From NCBI GenBank assembly GCA_015657535.1, contig JADHZB010000383.1, forward strand, positions 1-17,333: a DNA stretch of 17,333 nucleotides, given 5' to 3'. The notes below the pieces were generated by a model, which was not told where the DNA came from, made no database searches, and saw only the letters and a program-made list of their open reading frames with translations. The stretch's first letter is position 1. Each line of letters starts with the position of its first letter. A program made the position numbers and the translations under genes. Source of the stretch: Nephromyces sp. MM_2019. Its lineage: Eukaryota; Apicomplexa; Aconoidasida; Nephromycida. Positions 1-13,391 of this stretch are shown in pieces.

Positions 1-2625
<2,625 letters not shown>

Positions 2626-3501
2626 ATGTATGCATAACATACGCTCTAATTAATTATTACACCAAATAAATCAATAGAACATTTATATGTTATTTACAAG
2701 ACATCAAACCGGATCGATACTATATTACATAAGAAAAACATTTTTCAACGTCAATTACAAAGGATACTTTAAAGATTCTTTTTTTATAAGCTTATACACA
2801 CACATCTTCTATATAGTTGATGAGTCTAAGTATTCACAAGAAATTAATTTTTTTATATACACACAATCGAAACAATTCTCTTATATCACATTAGAAATCC
2901 TAAGATATCTACTACAAAAAAAAATATAAACATTTAATCAACATCAACTTTACTAATTTTCAATATGAAATACAATATTATAACAGATTCAATTAATAAA
3001 TGCTTTAAATTTTATATATAACACCCATAAATTCCATTCATATTTGAAAATTATACTATAATTCATTAGATCTACTCAACTTATATTCACTTTTACTCCT
3101 ACACTAATTGTATCACCATCTCACTGATTTTTAAGTCAATATATATTATTATATATAGTTAACTTACTCGTTATTCAATTCTATTGATAGTTATTTTTTG
3201 TTACTCTTTTATTGAGTTAAAAATATTTACACATTTACTCTTGATTCAATAAAGCATCTACATTTAGAATTTACTTAATTCAGTACAAAATATTAACATA
3301 TTAACTCGCTTGTCAATTAAATATAAAACCCACGCACCTTGACTCATTTTGAATAATTAATCAAAATTTTAATAAGATATTGAATTGTGATTAAAATGGA
3401 TGCTTTAAGTTTCTTTTAAAAAGCATATATTATAATATAACCAATAAAGTAAATTAATTGTAACTCCCCAAAGCTCTCAAAATGTTAATTATGTATTTAT
3501 T
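2626..3501. other. Convergent intergenic spacer
   Basis: This is 876 nt of AT-rich DNA between the helicase stop and the kinase stop on the opposite strand, so it must hold both 3' ends. An AATAAA lies at 2665-2670, 40 nt after the helicase stop, but such hexamers are common by chance in this composition. An 80-codon + strand frame at 2687-2929 is rich in F, I, Y, K and L as expected from AT bias and was not accepted. I see no RNA gene or mobile element. Confidence 0.6.
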
Positions 3502-6500
3502 TCACAGTGTTTCAACAAACCACTCATCATTTAGAATCTGAGATGCAAAAGGCCTTGTTTTTGCATCAGGTGTACACATCCTCAAAATCTATAGATGTAA
3601 AAAGGAAAATAACATTCAAAATAGAAAAGGATATAATATATTTAAAATTATTTAAATTGATTTGAATAAATATGATGAATTAATTTTCAAAAAGATCAAC
3701 CTATAATTGGTTTTAGAGAGGAAATCAATACAAAAGTCATTACTGTAATAGTAAACACTTTCATTATTAACGTATGTCTAGACGCCCTTGTAATTTTACA
3801 AACATGTAATTTATGAAGAAACAAGCAAAACCAACTAGTATGGATGTTTGTGTTAGTGAAATAACAGTTACTAAGGATCAGATTTCTTAATTCAATGTAC
3901 TAGAAAATATTAAATAAGCTTAGAGATTCATAAGTAAGAATTGTGAGTCACATGTATTCAAATATCTAAACTAATTGAGGGCTTTGAATAAACTTAAATG
4001 GTTGTAAACAGTACATATTCAAACATCTAAGTGTTTTAAATTTCCATACAATAATAAATGGCTGTGAAATAAGTACACGTATAATTGATTAATATTAAAT
4101 AAGGTCTACTCACACCTCAACATTTAATTATCTCAAAACAAAACACCTACTACCAAGAAATTGACTTAGTTTTAATACCATCTTAAAAGAGAATTAAGCA
4201 TGGATCTCTCATTCACTTTTTTCTTAACATTTTGTGATAGTCTAAGTATATCAACTAACACCTACAGTAAACGCACCAGTGATTTGACTGATTTAGAGCG
4301 ACTCTTCCAAATTGGATGATCAAATTTAACAACACCAAAGCAATTTTTCTTAATGTCCATTTTCCTCTCATTAAAATCATAAAATGGATGAATCCCAGAT
4401 AAGAGGAAGAAAAGTGTAATCCCTAGAGAATAAATATCCGATGTCGTACCATAAGGTAATCTTTGGAGTATCTCGGGAGCTATGTATCCTAAAATAAGTG
4501 TATAAGGTTTGAATTAAATTAATAATGAACGTTTAAGAATGAAATATGTTTTGGGAACCATATATATGAACTCCCAGATACAGGGTTTGAAGAATAAAAT
4601 CAACATAATTCTGTTGAGAAATTGAAAGCTATAACTTTCCGGGTAAACTCATTCGAAACTATATTCAAAATTTCTTAGGATAATCCATTTATTGGAAATT
4701 TATCATCACTCAATAATTATGATCCTTGTGACCATAGATAAAAAAAGGAAACTCTCCTTACCTGCAGTCCCAGAAATTTTTTGATCCTCAATAAACTTAT
4801 GCCCTACATATTGAGCTAAGCCAAAATCGATCAATTTGATAGAATAGAATTCATTAGGTATAGAAAACTGATTCAGATATATAAATATTTTTATTAATTC
4901 AGGATAATTCTGGTCAAAATCTTATACTTTATTGTATATCTATTAGTTGGTGTCAAACATTCAATGAGTAAAGCTATTTAATGTTAGGATGAAACAGTAT
5001 TAACTTTACCACAAGATTTTCAGGTTTAACATCCCTGTGTATAACTCCTTGAGAATGAATATAAGCAAGTGCACTCAATGAGCAGCTCATTATTACTTGA
5101 GCTTCTTTCTCAGACACATATCTATGTTTGCTCAGGTAATCAAATAGGTCACATCCTTTAAGATGCTCTAGTTCAATAAACGCTTCTAAATCTGAAATAT
5201 TGTTTAAATGTTTTATATAAGTTAGCTCATAAAATAGTCTTAGCTGGCTTTTTTATATGGGAAATTACAAGTTTAAATTAATTATGGGTGTCATAGATCA
5301 CTAGGTAATTCCTATTTCATTTAACCCAATGACACAAACATCACCACCTATTCACAAATCAAAATTAATATCTATTATGCTATCATTCTGACCCAAACAA
5401 ATAGCACGAATTCTAGTAAAAACGAAATACTTAGGAAACAACCAATCAGTAAATTTCTATGCCCCATATCATCTCAACTAAGTACTGGTATGATTCAAAA
5501 TTGATCTATTTACCCTCAACACTCCTTAGAAAATGCACTTTGTTTACATATACTCAAGTCATTTACATACAAATTTACATTCTTTATACTCATTTTTACA
5601 TACTTAAATTTGTTATACTTATTGCATACACACCTTTTTATACATATTTTTGTGCATTAATACAAAATTTTGCATATTCTTATCGAAATTATAAATACTC
5701 CTTATATACAATGCACATTTTTTATACGCACTATATTTGTTCAATCCACTATTGATTTTTATGATGCATGGGTGCTTCAAATAATGGAGCAATTTTGATT
5801 CATGCTTTAAATTTGCAACTTTCTGTGGATCAAATAAAGAAACACTTTTGATTGTCCAAGTTTCACCCGTTTTTTCATCCTCATAGATCGTGATCTGTGG
5901 ATATAAAAAATGAGAGTGATTTTATATACCTAATCTATGTGGAAATGATTAAAGTTTTTCAAACCGATACACAATGTTTATTGATTTGGATTCTAGGATA
6001 ATGAATCCATTGTTTTACATTTTTATATCAAAGTTTTATTACATTACAAAACATACGACATTTTAAATAGATAATGAGAGCTACACACCTTGGATGACGG
6101 CCCACATTTCTTATCCAAAATGTGAGTAGTACAGACTGTACTACTATTATCATCTTTATGTGAAGCTTCATAAAAATAATTGAGGATGCTCTGATTAGAT
6201 GATGAGGAAGTGTATTCATAATCATTTTGAGACCAGCACTCCTTTTTAACATCAAAGTTAGCTAGATCATCATTGGGCTTATTAACAGAAATTGACTTGC
6301 AAGCTTTAGGAAAGACACAATTTGATGATAAGCCTGTATATTTGGATATAAAATTTATATTTTAGTGAAATGATTACTCTATGTATATCATTTTGGCTTA
6401 ATGTGAAATGAGAAATACAAAGCCTGTAAGTGAACTATTCAATTCTTTTAATTTTACTCAAAATATAAGAGTTTTCGATATACTTATTAATTAAGTTTTA

Positions 6501-6749
6501 TTAGTTTTTGGTCATAAAGACTTACTTATGATAAACTATTAGAAGTTCAATACAAAATTAATAAGATGATCAAAATGCAACATAATAATCTCGGCTTTTT
6601 AAAATTATAATAATCATATATGAAGATTAATCACTTAAGAATCCTAAACAACAATTCAATGGAAGCTCACTTTTCTTGTCTGGGATTATCAAGAGTTTCC
6701 CAGGCACTGTAGATTGTTGAAATCTTTCATCAACGATCGATATATCCAT
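3502..6749 (-). CDS. CAMK-like Ser/Thr protein kinase without EF hands, seven exons
   Basis: A complete kinase gene rebuilt from small exons: 6671-6749, 6089-6333, 5732-5894, 5010-5191, 4762-4867, 4277-4488, 3502-3588. The total is 1,074 nt, or 357 residues plus TGA. Introns are 337, 194, 540, 142, 273 and 688 nt, and every phase closes. Residues 1-108 are a Ser/Asn-rich N-terminus (start MDISIVDERF). The kinase core follows: ATP lysine K124 (TIKSV), helix-C Glu E140, catalytic HRDVKPEN (D216, K218, N221), KLIDFG (D237) and IAPE (262-264). DIYSLG has Tyr where many kinases have Trp. The subdomain XI Arg is R341, and the protein ends five residues after W352. It stops at the end of the kinase fold, with no EF hands or regulatory tail. 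The glycine loop is degenerate (KKCGPSSKI), keeping one Gly of three. It lacks Gly2, so myristoylation is not expected. It is probably active, since K, E, HRD and DFG are intact. The substrate is unknown, and the CAMK assignment rests on the motif style. Confidence 0.88.
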
Positions 6750-7235
6750 TGTGATTTGTAAAAAATAAATAATCAAACGTTTTAAGATTCAGTATATGTT
6801 ATATTTTCTAGTACATATCTAAGTATCGAGCCTTGAGTACTAAGTGACACTAAAAAATTCTACTGGAGCTAGATTTACAACTAAACATGTTATCTTTTAA
6901 TGAGTCTATTAATAAATTTGTGAATACTTTTTTACAATATTTATTAAAATAAATGCTTGAATAGATATATGTAAAGTTATAGCTGGAAGATTAAGTACTT
7001 TTATTCCAAAATTTCTGATTAAGTTTTATTTAAACCTCCCTATAGCCATTGATCTGTGTGATCCTCGTCAACTTGTAAATACTTTTTGATATTTCCTAGT
7101 TTTGACTGTTAGCATATCTATAATTTTGGTGTGGGTGTGGATTTATTTAATTACATTCTTTTTTACTACGCATTATATTCTTAAAACAAATGCTATTTTG
7201 TAAGATGTGAATATGATTTAATAAAGCTATCTTAA

Positions 7236-7328
7236 TTATTTATAAGTAACAAATAAATTTTCTCCAAGCATTTTTAGCCATGGACAGTTCCAGCAACCAT
7301 CTTTATGCATCATCATCCTACATATTCG
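7236..7328 (-). CDS. Possible terminal exon, unidentified (strand uncertain)
   Basis: On the - strand an acceptor-like AACACAG is followed by 30 codons and TAA. The composition is unusual for this AT-rich region: it includes HKDGCWNCPWLKMLGEN, with two Trp, two Cys and Gly. The + strand across 7246-7488 is also open for 80 codons without an ATG and reads plausibly, for example KHNDVRLKTCIQCAVY and LEPEDLCENNTNFHAKLTSD before TAG. Only one strand, if either, can be right. Frames of 80 codons are expected a few times by chance in a window of this size and composition. I recognise no family in either reading. Confidence 0.2.
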   Translation of the reverse strand, partial: RICRMMMHKDGCWNCPWLKMLGENLFVTYK

Positions 7329-8133
7329 CTGTGTTTATTGTTTTTTAAAGATATTGGTACTTGATAAAAAGCATAATGATGTTAGATTAAAAACCTGTAT
7401 ACAATGTGCAGTTTATTTAATATTAGAGCCAGAGGATTTATGTGAAAACAATACAAATTTTCATGCCAAGTTAACTAGTGATCCTTAGAGCTCTATTTAG
7501 ATGACAATTCCTGTAGTAAGGTTGTAGGAATTGAGCAAAAATTTTAATTTTGAGCGAAACTATGCAGCAAAGGCATGCACTTCAGGATTGATATAACATA
7601 TAGCTAATTAAAGTAACCGAGATTGAACTTGCTATTAGCACATTCTTAACAAATATGGCTCCAAATTAATAAATTTTAGTTACTCCTAGAATTGAATCTT
7701 ATAAATACTTCTATTATTGGTATATAACCTAAATTATAGACTATGTTTATGATATCTGTATGCACAAAATACCTATGTCGCATGCACCCACAATATAAAA
7801 TTACTCACTTCAAAAGCAAAGAAGCATTAAAATATTTTCAAACCTAACAGTGTATACATAAAATGCAATAATTCAAACACCACGTAGCAATGCAAAAGCA
7901 ATTCTAAATTGCGATAGAGCACGCACAGCCTTAAACAACCACAGCGTAACATAGCACACACAACACAGTATGGTTTAAACATAAAGCACAAGCAAAATAT
8001 AGTATACAAGGCACAGATATTTTTAAATTCACACCACATAATAAACAAAATCAGTAAGAATTTGAAAGCTTTTTCAATTGAAGCACACCTTAATATTTAT
8101 TGCTGAATAGGCTATTCTGAAATAAATTTATAC

Positions 8134-8283
8134 CTTGTAAAGTTTGGCTTGTTCACCCAAATTTTTTGAGTGCATAATTCCCTTCCAAATAAAAATATTG
8201 AAGGGGTTATAACAAGTAATTTGCAAAGTAATAACGCTCTTATTAAATTGAGAAAGTTGGGTGAATGTTAACGAAAATTTCAG
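8134..8283 (-). CDS. Possible exon, unidentified
   Basis: A 50-codon minus-strand open frame ends at a donor-like AAG|GTATAA at 8134/8133. It includes an internal ATG at 8173-8175 giving MHSKNLGEQAKLYK up to the donor, so it could be a first exon (8134-8175) or an internal exon using an AATAAG acceptor. Its phase-0 end would join in frame to the candidate exon at 7236-7328. No homology is recognised, and a second minus-strand frame is also open here, so chance openness is a real alternative. Confidence 0.2.
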
Positions 8284-8297
8284 TCAACTAGATATAG

Positions 8298-8393
8298 CTA
8301 AGTATTAAAGTATAATAAAACCAAAACTAATATTATATCAAAGCAGCTTAGCTTGAAAGAAAAGGTTGCTAATTTGGCTAACTTTATTCCAAC
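8298..8393 (-). CDS. Possible exon, unidentified
   Basis: A good splice acceptor (ATGTATTTTCAG, ending at 8394) precedes 31 open codons and a TAG on the - strand. They begin VGIKLAKLATFSFKLSCFD and become hydrophobic toward the end (IILVLVLLYF). Donor-like GT dinucleotides occur only in weak contexts. The acceptor is the best evidence; the peptide is not recognisable. Confidence 0.18.
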   Translation of the reverse strand, partial: VGIKLAKLATFSFKLSCFDIILVLVLLYFNT

Positions 8394-9442
8394 CTGAAAA
8401 TACATATATAATGAAATTATTAATAAATACATAACAACTTGCAAAAAAGTATTTAATTTTTTCAAGAATACTATACATATTTAATACAACATCCTAGGTT
8501 GACTAATCTATCTAGTGTATTTGATTATTATATATAAATTAGTTGTAAGTAGTGATAGTGTAGATTCTGCACAAGAGTATATGCATGTGTAAAGCGTGTG
8601 TAGTGTGTGTGGGGGTATGTGAGTTAATATAATTTGTGTTTAAACATGAGTGTGTATGTGCACAGCTTAAGTTTATGCTTCTGTGCGCAATCTAATTAAG
8701 AGTATTGAAGTTGTGTACATGAATAATGAGCATAGTATAATTTCTGTATGAGCACGTGTAATCAACGTATATATATGCATAGAATGTGTGTATGTATGTA
8801 ATTTATGTAATATAACAAATGTGTCATAATATGAATAAATGAGCGTAGATAAATTTGCATATCAGTAAACTAAATTGTGTCCAATTTATGTTTTTAATGT
8901 AAGTTCATTAAATTACACATTAAATATAACTTTATTCAATACCAATATGCATAATATAAAGCTATAGTGAAGAAACTGTTGTATTAATTTATCTCCTATC
9001 TACTTGATATTAAGTTAAAGCCTTGTTGTGCTTTGGTAAAATATGAGTATTTCAACACTATCTGAAGCACTTAACAAGATATATATCTACTACATATAAG
9101 CTTAGTAATAAGCACGGATAAATCAATGTCCAGTTTGAAATGCGTCACAAACACAATTGTAACAATGTAATGGAAACATGATCTCATCTTGTGGATGAGT
9201 TGAATTTAATTTTATATATATAACAAAATTTAGTTATAAAACATACGGCATAAAAAATGTATGTTTTAGTACATGTTGCTATTAAAACACATAAACAAGA
9301 CGATTTGTTTGGCGTATACTTTAGATTTTATTTAGTCTATAAATAATAGTTCAAAGTAATTTTATAATAATATTTAATGGTCGAAGATGGTCTTGTGAGT
9401 GTTAAGGTATAAACAGTCAATGTTCGTGATAAAACTAAAAGA

Positions 9443-9592
9443 TTAAAAACTTAAAATCGAAACAATTCGGGTATTGTTGTTTTGTGAGGTAGTTCCGATA
9501 TGCTTTTGCACTAGAAAACTTGGTTCACTTCTATCTTGGGTGGAATCAATACCAAGGTTACATGAGGCAATTAAAGAGTTTAGCTTAAATGT
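9443..9592 (-). CDS. Possible exon or decayed coding fragment downstream of the CDPK
   Basis: A 49-codon minus-strand frame ends in TAA, in a locally GC-richer island. Its composition is balanced and not AT-driven: NLGIDSTQDRSEPSFLVQ then KHIGTTSQNNNTRIVSIL. It starts about 150 nt after the CDPK stop, so it could also be 3' UTR. The opposite strand is open over 9449-9596 as well (CFCTRKLGSLLSWVESIPRL), which makes the strand uncertain. No start codon or convincing acceptor is seen, and no family is recognised. Confidence 0.2.
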   Translation of the reverse strand, partial: TFKLNSLIASCNLGIDSTQDRSEPSFLVQKHIGTTSQNNNTRIVSILSF

Positions 9593-9742
9593 TTAGACAA
9601 ATCTGATGAATAAATTTGTATTTCAGTTGATAAGATATGTTATGATTGACTTAAGGATCCAATTGAATGAATTTTGTGCAATCAATCGAGCTGTGTATAT
9701 AATTTTAGATAGGCCACTATTGTGTTTCCTTTTAAAAAGACT

Positions 9743-12575
9743 TTAACTATCTGTTTTACGATAAAACAAAGAGCGAGCCATAGAGAAACGTGATGACTTT
9801 TCATTCCCCTTCTTTTGCTTCCCTCTCATCATCTTCATGAATTCGTCGAAATCAATAGAGCCATCTTTATTGGTATCAACCTCGTTGATTATATCTTCAA
9901 CCATTTCCCTCTCGAACGACTCCCTAACGCTACTCATACCCAATACATGATGTAATTCATCGATGGTTATCTTACCATCTCCATCAAGGTCAAAGATACG
10001 AAAAGCGGCCCGGCAACTTGACTCTTGCTCGTATAATTTTTGACTTATAGTCGCTGCAATAAACTCGGTGTAATCTATGCTCCCACTGCCATCTGTATCG
10101 AGTTGGCTAAGTAAAGCCCAAGCCTCCTCACCCAAACTCGTGTTAGTCTGCTGTAGGCCTTGAGAAATCTCCGCTATAGAAAGGATACCATCACCATTGG
10201 TGTCGAGTGAGGCAAATATATCGTACAACTGCCCAATGTCTTTTTCTGATAACTGATAGGCTATACATGTGACCGCTAATCTCTTCATTTTATTGAAGGT
10301 TTGGAACTTCTTGAACTTTTCCATTAAAGCATTACTCATCTTGGGTGTTATTGGAGAGTCCACACTCTTTGGAACACTTCCATACTGAACTATCCAAGGG
10401 TGGGAAAGTGCCTCCTGAGCAGTGATTCTTTTTCTTGGATCATATGTGAGGCAGCGTGAAATCAAATCCTTAGCCTGAGAGCTTATACAGTCCCAGTGCT
10501 TGTGATCAAAATGATACTCACCCAATTGGACCTTTTTTAGTATTTGTTTGTTATCAGAACCATGGAAAGGTGGATACCCACATAAGAGAATGTAAAGGAT
10601 TACACCAGAGCTCCACAAATCACATGCCTGATCGTAATTCCCAAATAATACTTCTGGGGCAACGTAATAAGGTGTCCCAACAACACTACTGAAACGATGA
10701 TTCCTCCCACATTTAGCAGCAAAACCCCAATCGATTACCTTCAATAGCGAAAGTGGTGAGGTGTCTGCATACAATAAATTCTCTGGCTTCAAATCTCGAT
10801 GTATAATGTTGTGGTAATGGCAGTAAGCCGTAGCCGAAAATACTTGCCTCATAAGTGCTGAGGCATATCGCTCAGAAAAAAAGCTACTCTTAATGATCCG
10901 ATCAAATAACTCCCCACCGGTGCATATTTCCATCACAAGATACAAATTTGTGGAATCTTCATAAACCTCAAATAGCTTAATAATATTAGGGTGATCAATA
11001 CGCTTCATAATTAGTATTTCTCTTTTGAGCCGGCCTATATTCTCGATCTTTTCTTTGTTGACAATCTTCACAGCCCGCTGCAAGCCTGTTCGCTTATCGC
11101 GTGCCTTGACCACACTACCATATGATCCCTTACCCAACTTCCCAACGTTCAAATCGTATATATCACTTATGTTTGAACCATCAGCAATCGAGGTTTCTAC
11201 AATAATACGCGATCTATCAAACAGAGGTGAGCCATCCTTATTAGTCAGAGCCTTTTTTGGTAACTCTTTGAGATTGTCACAAGACGCAGAAAAGGCAGAA
11301 TCATATGCCCAGCGGAGTGCATTTGATGAAGTCTTGAAGCTCTTGCTTTGTATTATGAATCCTGGTGATGACCTATTCTCATTTTCCTTTTTCATCTGAA
11401 AATTCAAGGCAATTTAATTACGGTTAAATCACTATATTAGCTTGTTAAAACAATCCTAAAAGCAAAATTTTCCCCTCAGGCTTCCCTAAAATAAGTATCC
11501 CAAGCTACCACAAATAGGATGATTCCTCACCTAACATTTTTCAAATTTTTTAGCTACCTATTACACTGATAATTAACTACCAAACATTTATTATTAATTT
11601 GTGAAAGATTCTCAGTAAAATAACAATAAAAAAACTTAAAACTTAAACTTAGTTCTGCTTGAATATTAAGATTTAAGTCGATTTCAGAATAGTAATCTTT
11701 GATTGCTAAATCTTATGTTATAACAATGTCTCAAAATAAGTAGTTTGACTAACAACTTTAATAACAAATTGACCAACTTAGGATCTAAACAAACGAATAT
11801 GTAACAAGAATTACATATGTCAATTGGCTCCGTAGGTCCTATCTTAACATTTATAAGAATTTGTTTTCACAATACTTGACATGTAATAAATGCTGTTATA
11901 TTTTAACTTACAGAACTTGAATCCGTCATACACTTTGTGCATAAGGAGAAATAATCATGCCTATGATCATGGCAACATTTATGGGATTCACCATCAGAAC
12001 AGGAATGAGAGTGTAATACACTTTTCTTTCGTGCATGTTTCAGCTTTGCAGGAACATCTCCAAAATCGAATTGCGGTATATTAAGCTATTTGAAAACAAT
12101 TATTTGGAATTAACTTATAAAGCTTTTATGTAAATTTTTGGAGCATCATCGTGATTTGATTATGTATATTAACATTGAGTTCTTCACAACCTATCCTCTT
12201 ACTAGAAATTCTATCCATAAAAAACTTGAGCAATTTTATGTTGACATAAAAAAATATTATATAACATATTTAAGACTTATCTTGATTTTTAAAACATGTA
12301 TTTACTAAAAAATATAAATTCAACACATTTCAATACGCATCCCTGCATGTATTTAATCTTAGTAGGTTTGACCAGCTTGCATACATAAATTTGTTATAAA
12401 TAAACAAGAATTAGTTCGATTTATTATAAACAGATTTATTTCATATCACTAGACTTACATTGGCAGGAGTCACCACGACAGCAGGGGAGTACTCGACTGT
12501 GTGGTGTCCATCTGCTGTGGTACTTTTATCAGCTACACTAACCTCCTCCTCAGCATTTTTTCGATTTTTAGACAT
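9743..12575 (-). CDS. Calcium-dependent protein kinase (CDPK), three exons
   Basis: Ca2+-activated Ser/Thr kinase, 647 residues. Exons are 12459-12575 (39 codons), 11912-12085 (58 codons) and 9743-11395 (550 codons plus TAA). Introns are 373 and 516 nt, both phase 0, both with GTAAGT donors and AATAG / TTTTCAG acceptors. The ATG at 12573-12575 is directly preceded by an in-frame TAA. The ATG at 11395 follows a perfect acceptor and is internal. Residues 64-91 hold 5 Cys and 6 His. The kinase domain spans about 177-432: glycine loop GKGSYG (185-190), K207, helix-C E223, bulky Met gatekeeper (M252), HRDLKPEN (D298), DWG in place of DFG (319-321) and APE (343-345). A CDPK-type autoinhibitory junction (about 433-483) precedes four canonical EF-hand loops at 495-506, 530-541, 566-577 and 604-615. 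The tail is basic. Residue 2 is Ser, so no myristoylation is expected. The family is certain; the subgroup is not. Confidence 0.96.
11912..12085 (-). other. CDPK exon 2: Cys/His-rich N-terminal segment
   Basis: This 174-nt exon has an AATAG acceptor and a consensus GTAAGT donor, and is phase 0 on both sides. It encodes residues 40-97, from LNIPQFDFGDVPAKLKHARK into HSHSCSDGESHKCCHDHRHD and a CTKC pair. Cysteines are at 68, 76, 77, 88 and 91; histidines at 64, 66, 74, 78, 80 and 82. A + strand frame at 11890-12084 is open across the same bases, but the - strand has both splice sites and matches the flanking CDPK exons in phase, so I assign it to the CDPK. Confidence 0.8.
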
Positions 12576-13329
12576 TTAAATTGTTAGGCATAATTTGACA
12601 AACATAATCAGAATTGTAGTACTTAAATTATTAAAAGTTGTAATATTATTACTTTAACTTGAATAATTAAACATAATGTGCACCATTATAAAAATTTAAA
12701 GTTATTTCTTTTTTTCAGCTATAATAAAAATAAAACAAATAAGAAATTAGTCAAGTAATAAACGATTGAAGCTTGCTAATCCCACTAAAAATATTATAAA
12801 CTCCAAAATCATATGTCGATTAGATTAATACCAGTGAACTCTGTAATGTGATTCAAATCTTTAATAAAATACATTGACCCTAAGTTGGCATAAGAAATAC
12901 ATTTGTAAGGAAGGATTATTATTGGATTTTAACATTCGTTAACCGAATATAAATAGTGAATCTTAAGATTCTTGTTAAAATTCCATGAGCAAAAATTGTA
13001 CCTTGAATCAATATAGATTTTAAAAAGTTGTAATTGATTAAATCATATATTAGCAGTATAGATAATATTTAAACTTCTTATTATAAATTTAGAAGGATAT
13101 GAGGGGAAGCAAACATAAAGCTGAAGCAAAAAATTTATAGAAAAAAATCAAATAATCAAATAAAAACTCATTTAGCTTCACTGCTTAAGAAAAATTATTG
13201 TTAAAGACTCGATTTTTTTAGAGCAAATGTTTCATTTTTTTCTAGCTTAAGATATTATTAATAATTCCAATCTCACAATTTTTGCTCACAACATGCAAAT
13301 GCAATCTTGCAACTTTATTACAGTAAGAT

Positions 13330-13391
13330 GTGGGCGAGTCTAATTTTAATACACAGAAAGAGGGTGCGCGAGTCTATCTTTATTATGCACA
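13330..13391. repeat. Imperfect ~27-nt direct repeat
   Basis: Two copies of the pattern GTGsGCGAGTCTAnnTTnAT start 34 nt apart (13330-13356 and 13364-13391). They are among the few GC-containing words in this AT-rich stretch. They may be a small tandem duplication or paired protein-binding sites about 760-820 nt upstream of the CDPK start; the sequence does not distinguish these. Confidence 0.55.

Larger units (their letters stand above)
6750..9742. other. Spacer between the two kinase genes, with unresolved exon-like islands
   Basis: About 3 kb lies between the start codon of the downstream kinase and the CDPK stop. Most is AT-rich without coding signal. Four stretches stand out by higher GC, varied composition and splice-like borders: 7236-7488, 8134-8283, 8298-8393 and 9443-9592, described separately. 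GT-rich + strand microsatellite-like sequence lies at about 8575-8660 and 8740-8825. A minus-strand frame at 7827-8048 is GT-rich and Cys-rich and looks like low-complexity sequence, possibly intronic. The upstream promoter of the 3502-6749 kinase should lie in the left part, but I recognise no motif. Confidence 0.5.

Noticed and set aside
2687..2929. 80-codon + strand ORF with ATG, 61 nt after the helicase stop
   Set aside because: Dominated by F, I, Y, K and L as AT bias predicts. Several frames of this length are expected by chance in a window of this size and composition, and it probably falls in the 3' UTR.
5459..5755. 98-codon + strand ORF rich in Tyr, Ile and Thr
   Set aside because: It lies across an intron and part of exon 3 of the minus-strand kinase; low-complexity composition.
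6028..6255. 75-codon minus-strand ORF
   Set aside because: It overlaps kinase exon 2 in a different frame. The accepted frame joins in phase to both neighbouring exons and this one does not.
7827..8048. 73-codon Cys-rich minus-strand ORF
   Set aside because: GT-rich, repetitive base composition forces Cys, Val and Leu codons; no motif spacing. It is more likely intron or intergenic.
11025..11399. 124-codon + strand ORF
   Set aside because: Antisense shadow of the CDPK kinase domain.
11396..11407. Extending CDPK exon 3 upstream to an in-frame TTG as the start
   Set aside because: The bases just before the ATG at 11395 form a TTTTCAG acceptor. Two upstream exons join in phase, and a proper ATG with an upstream in-frame stop lies at 12573-12575.
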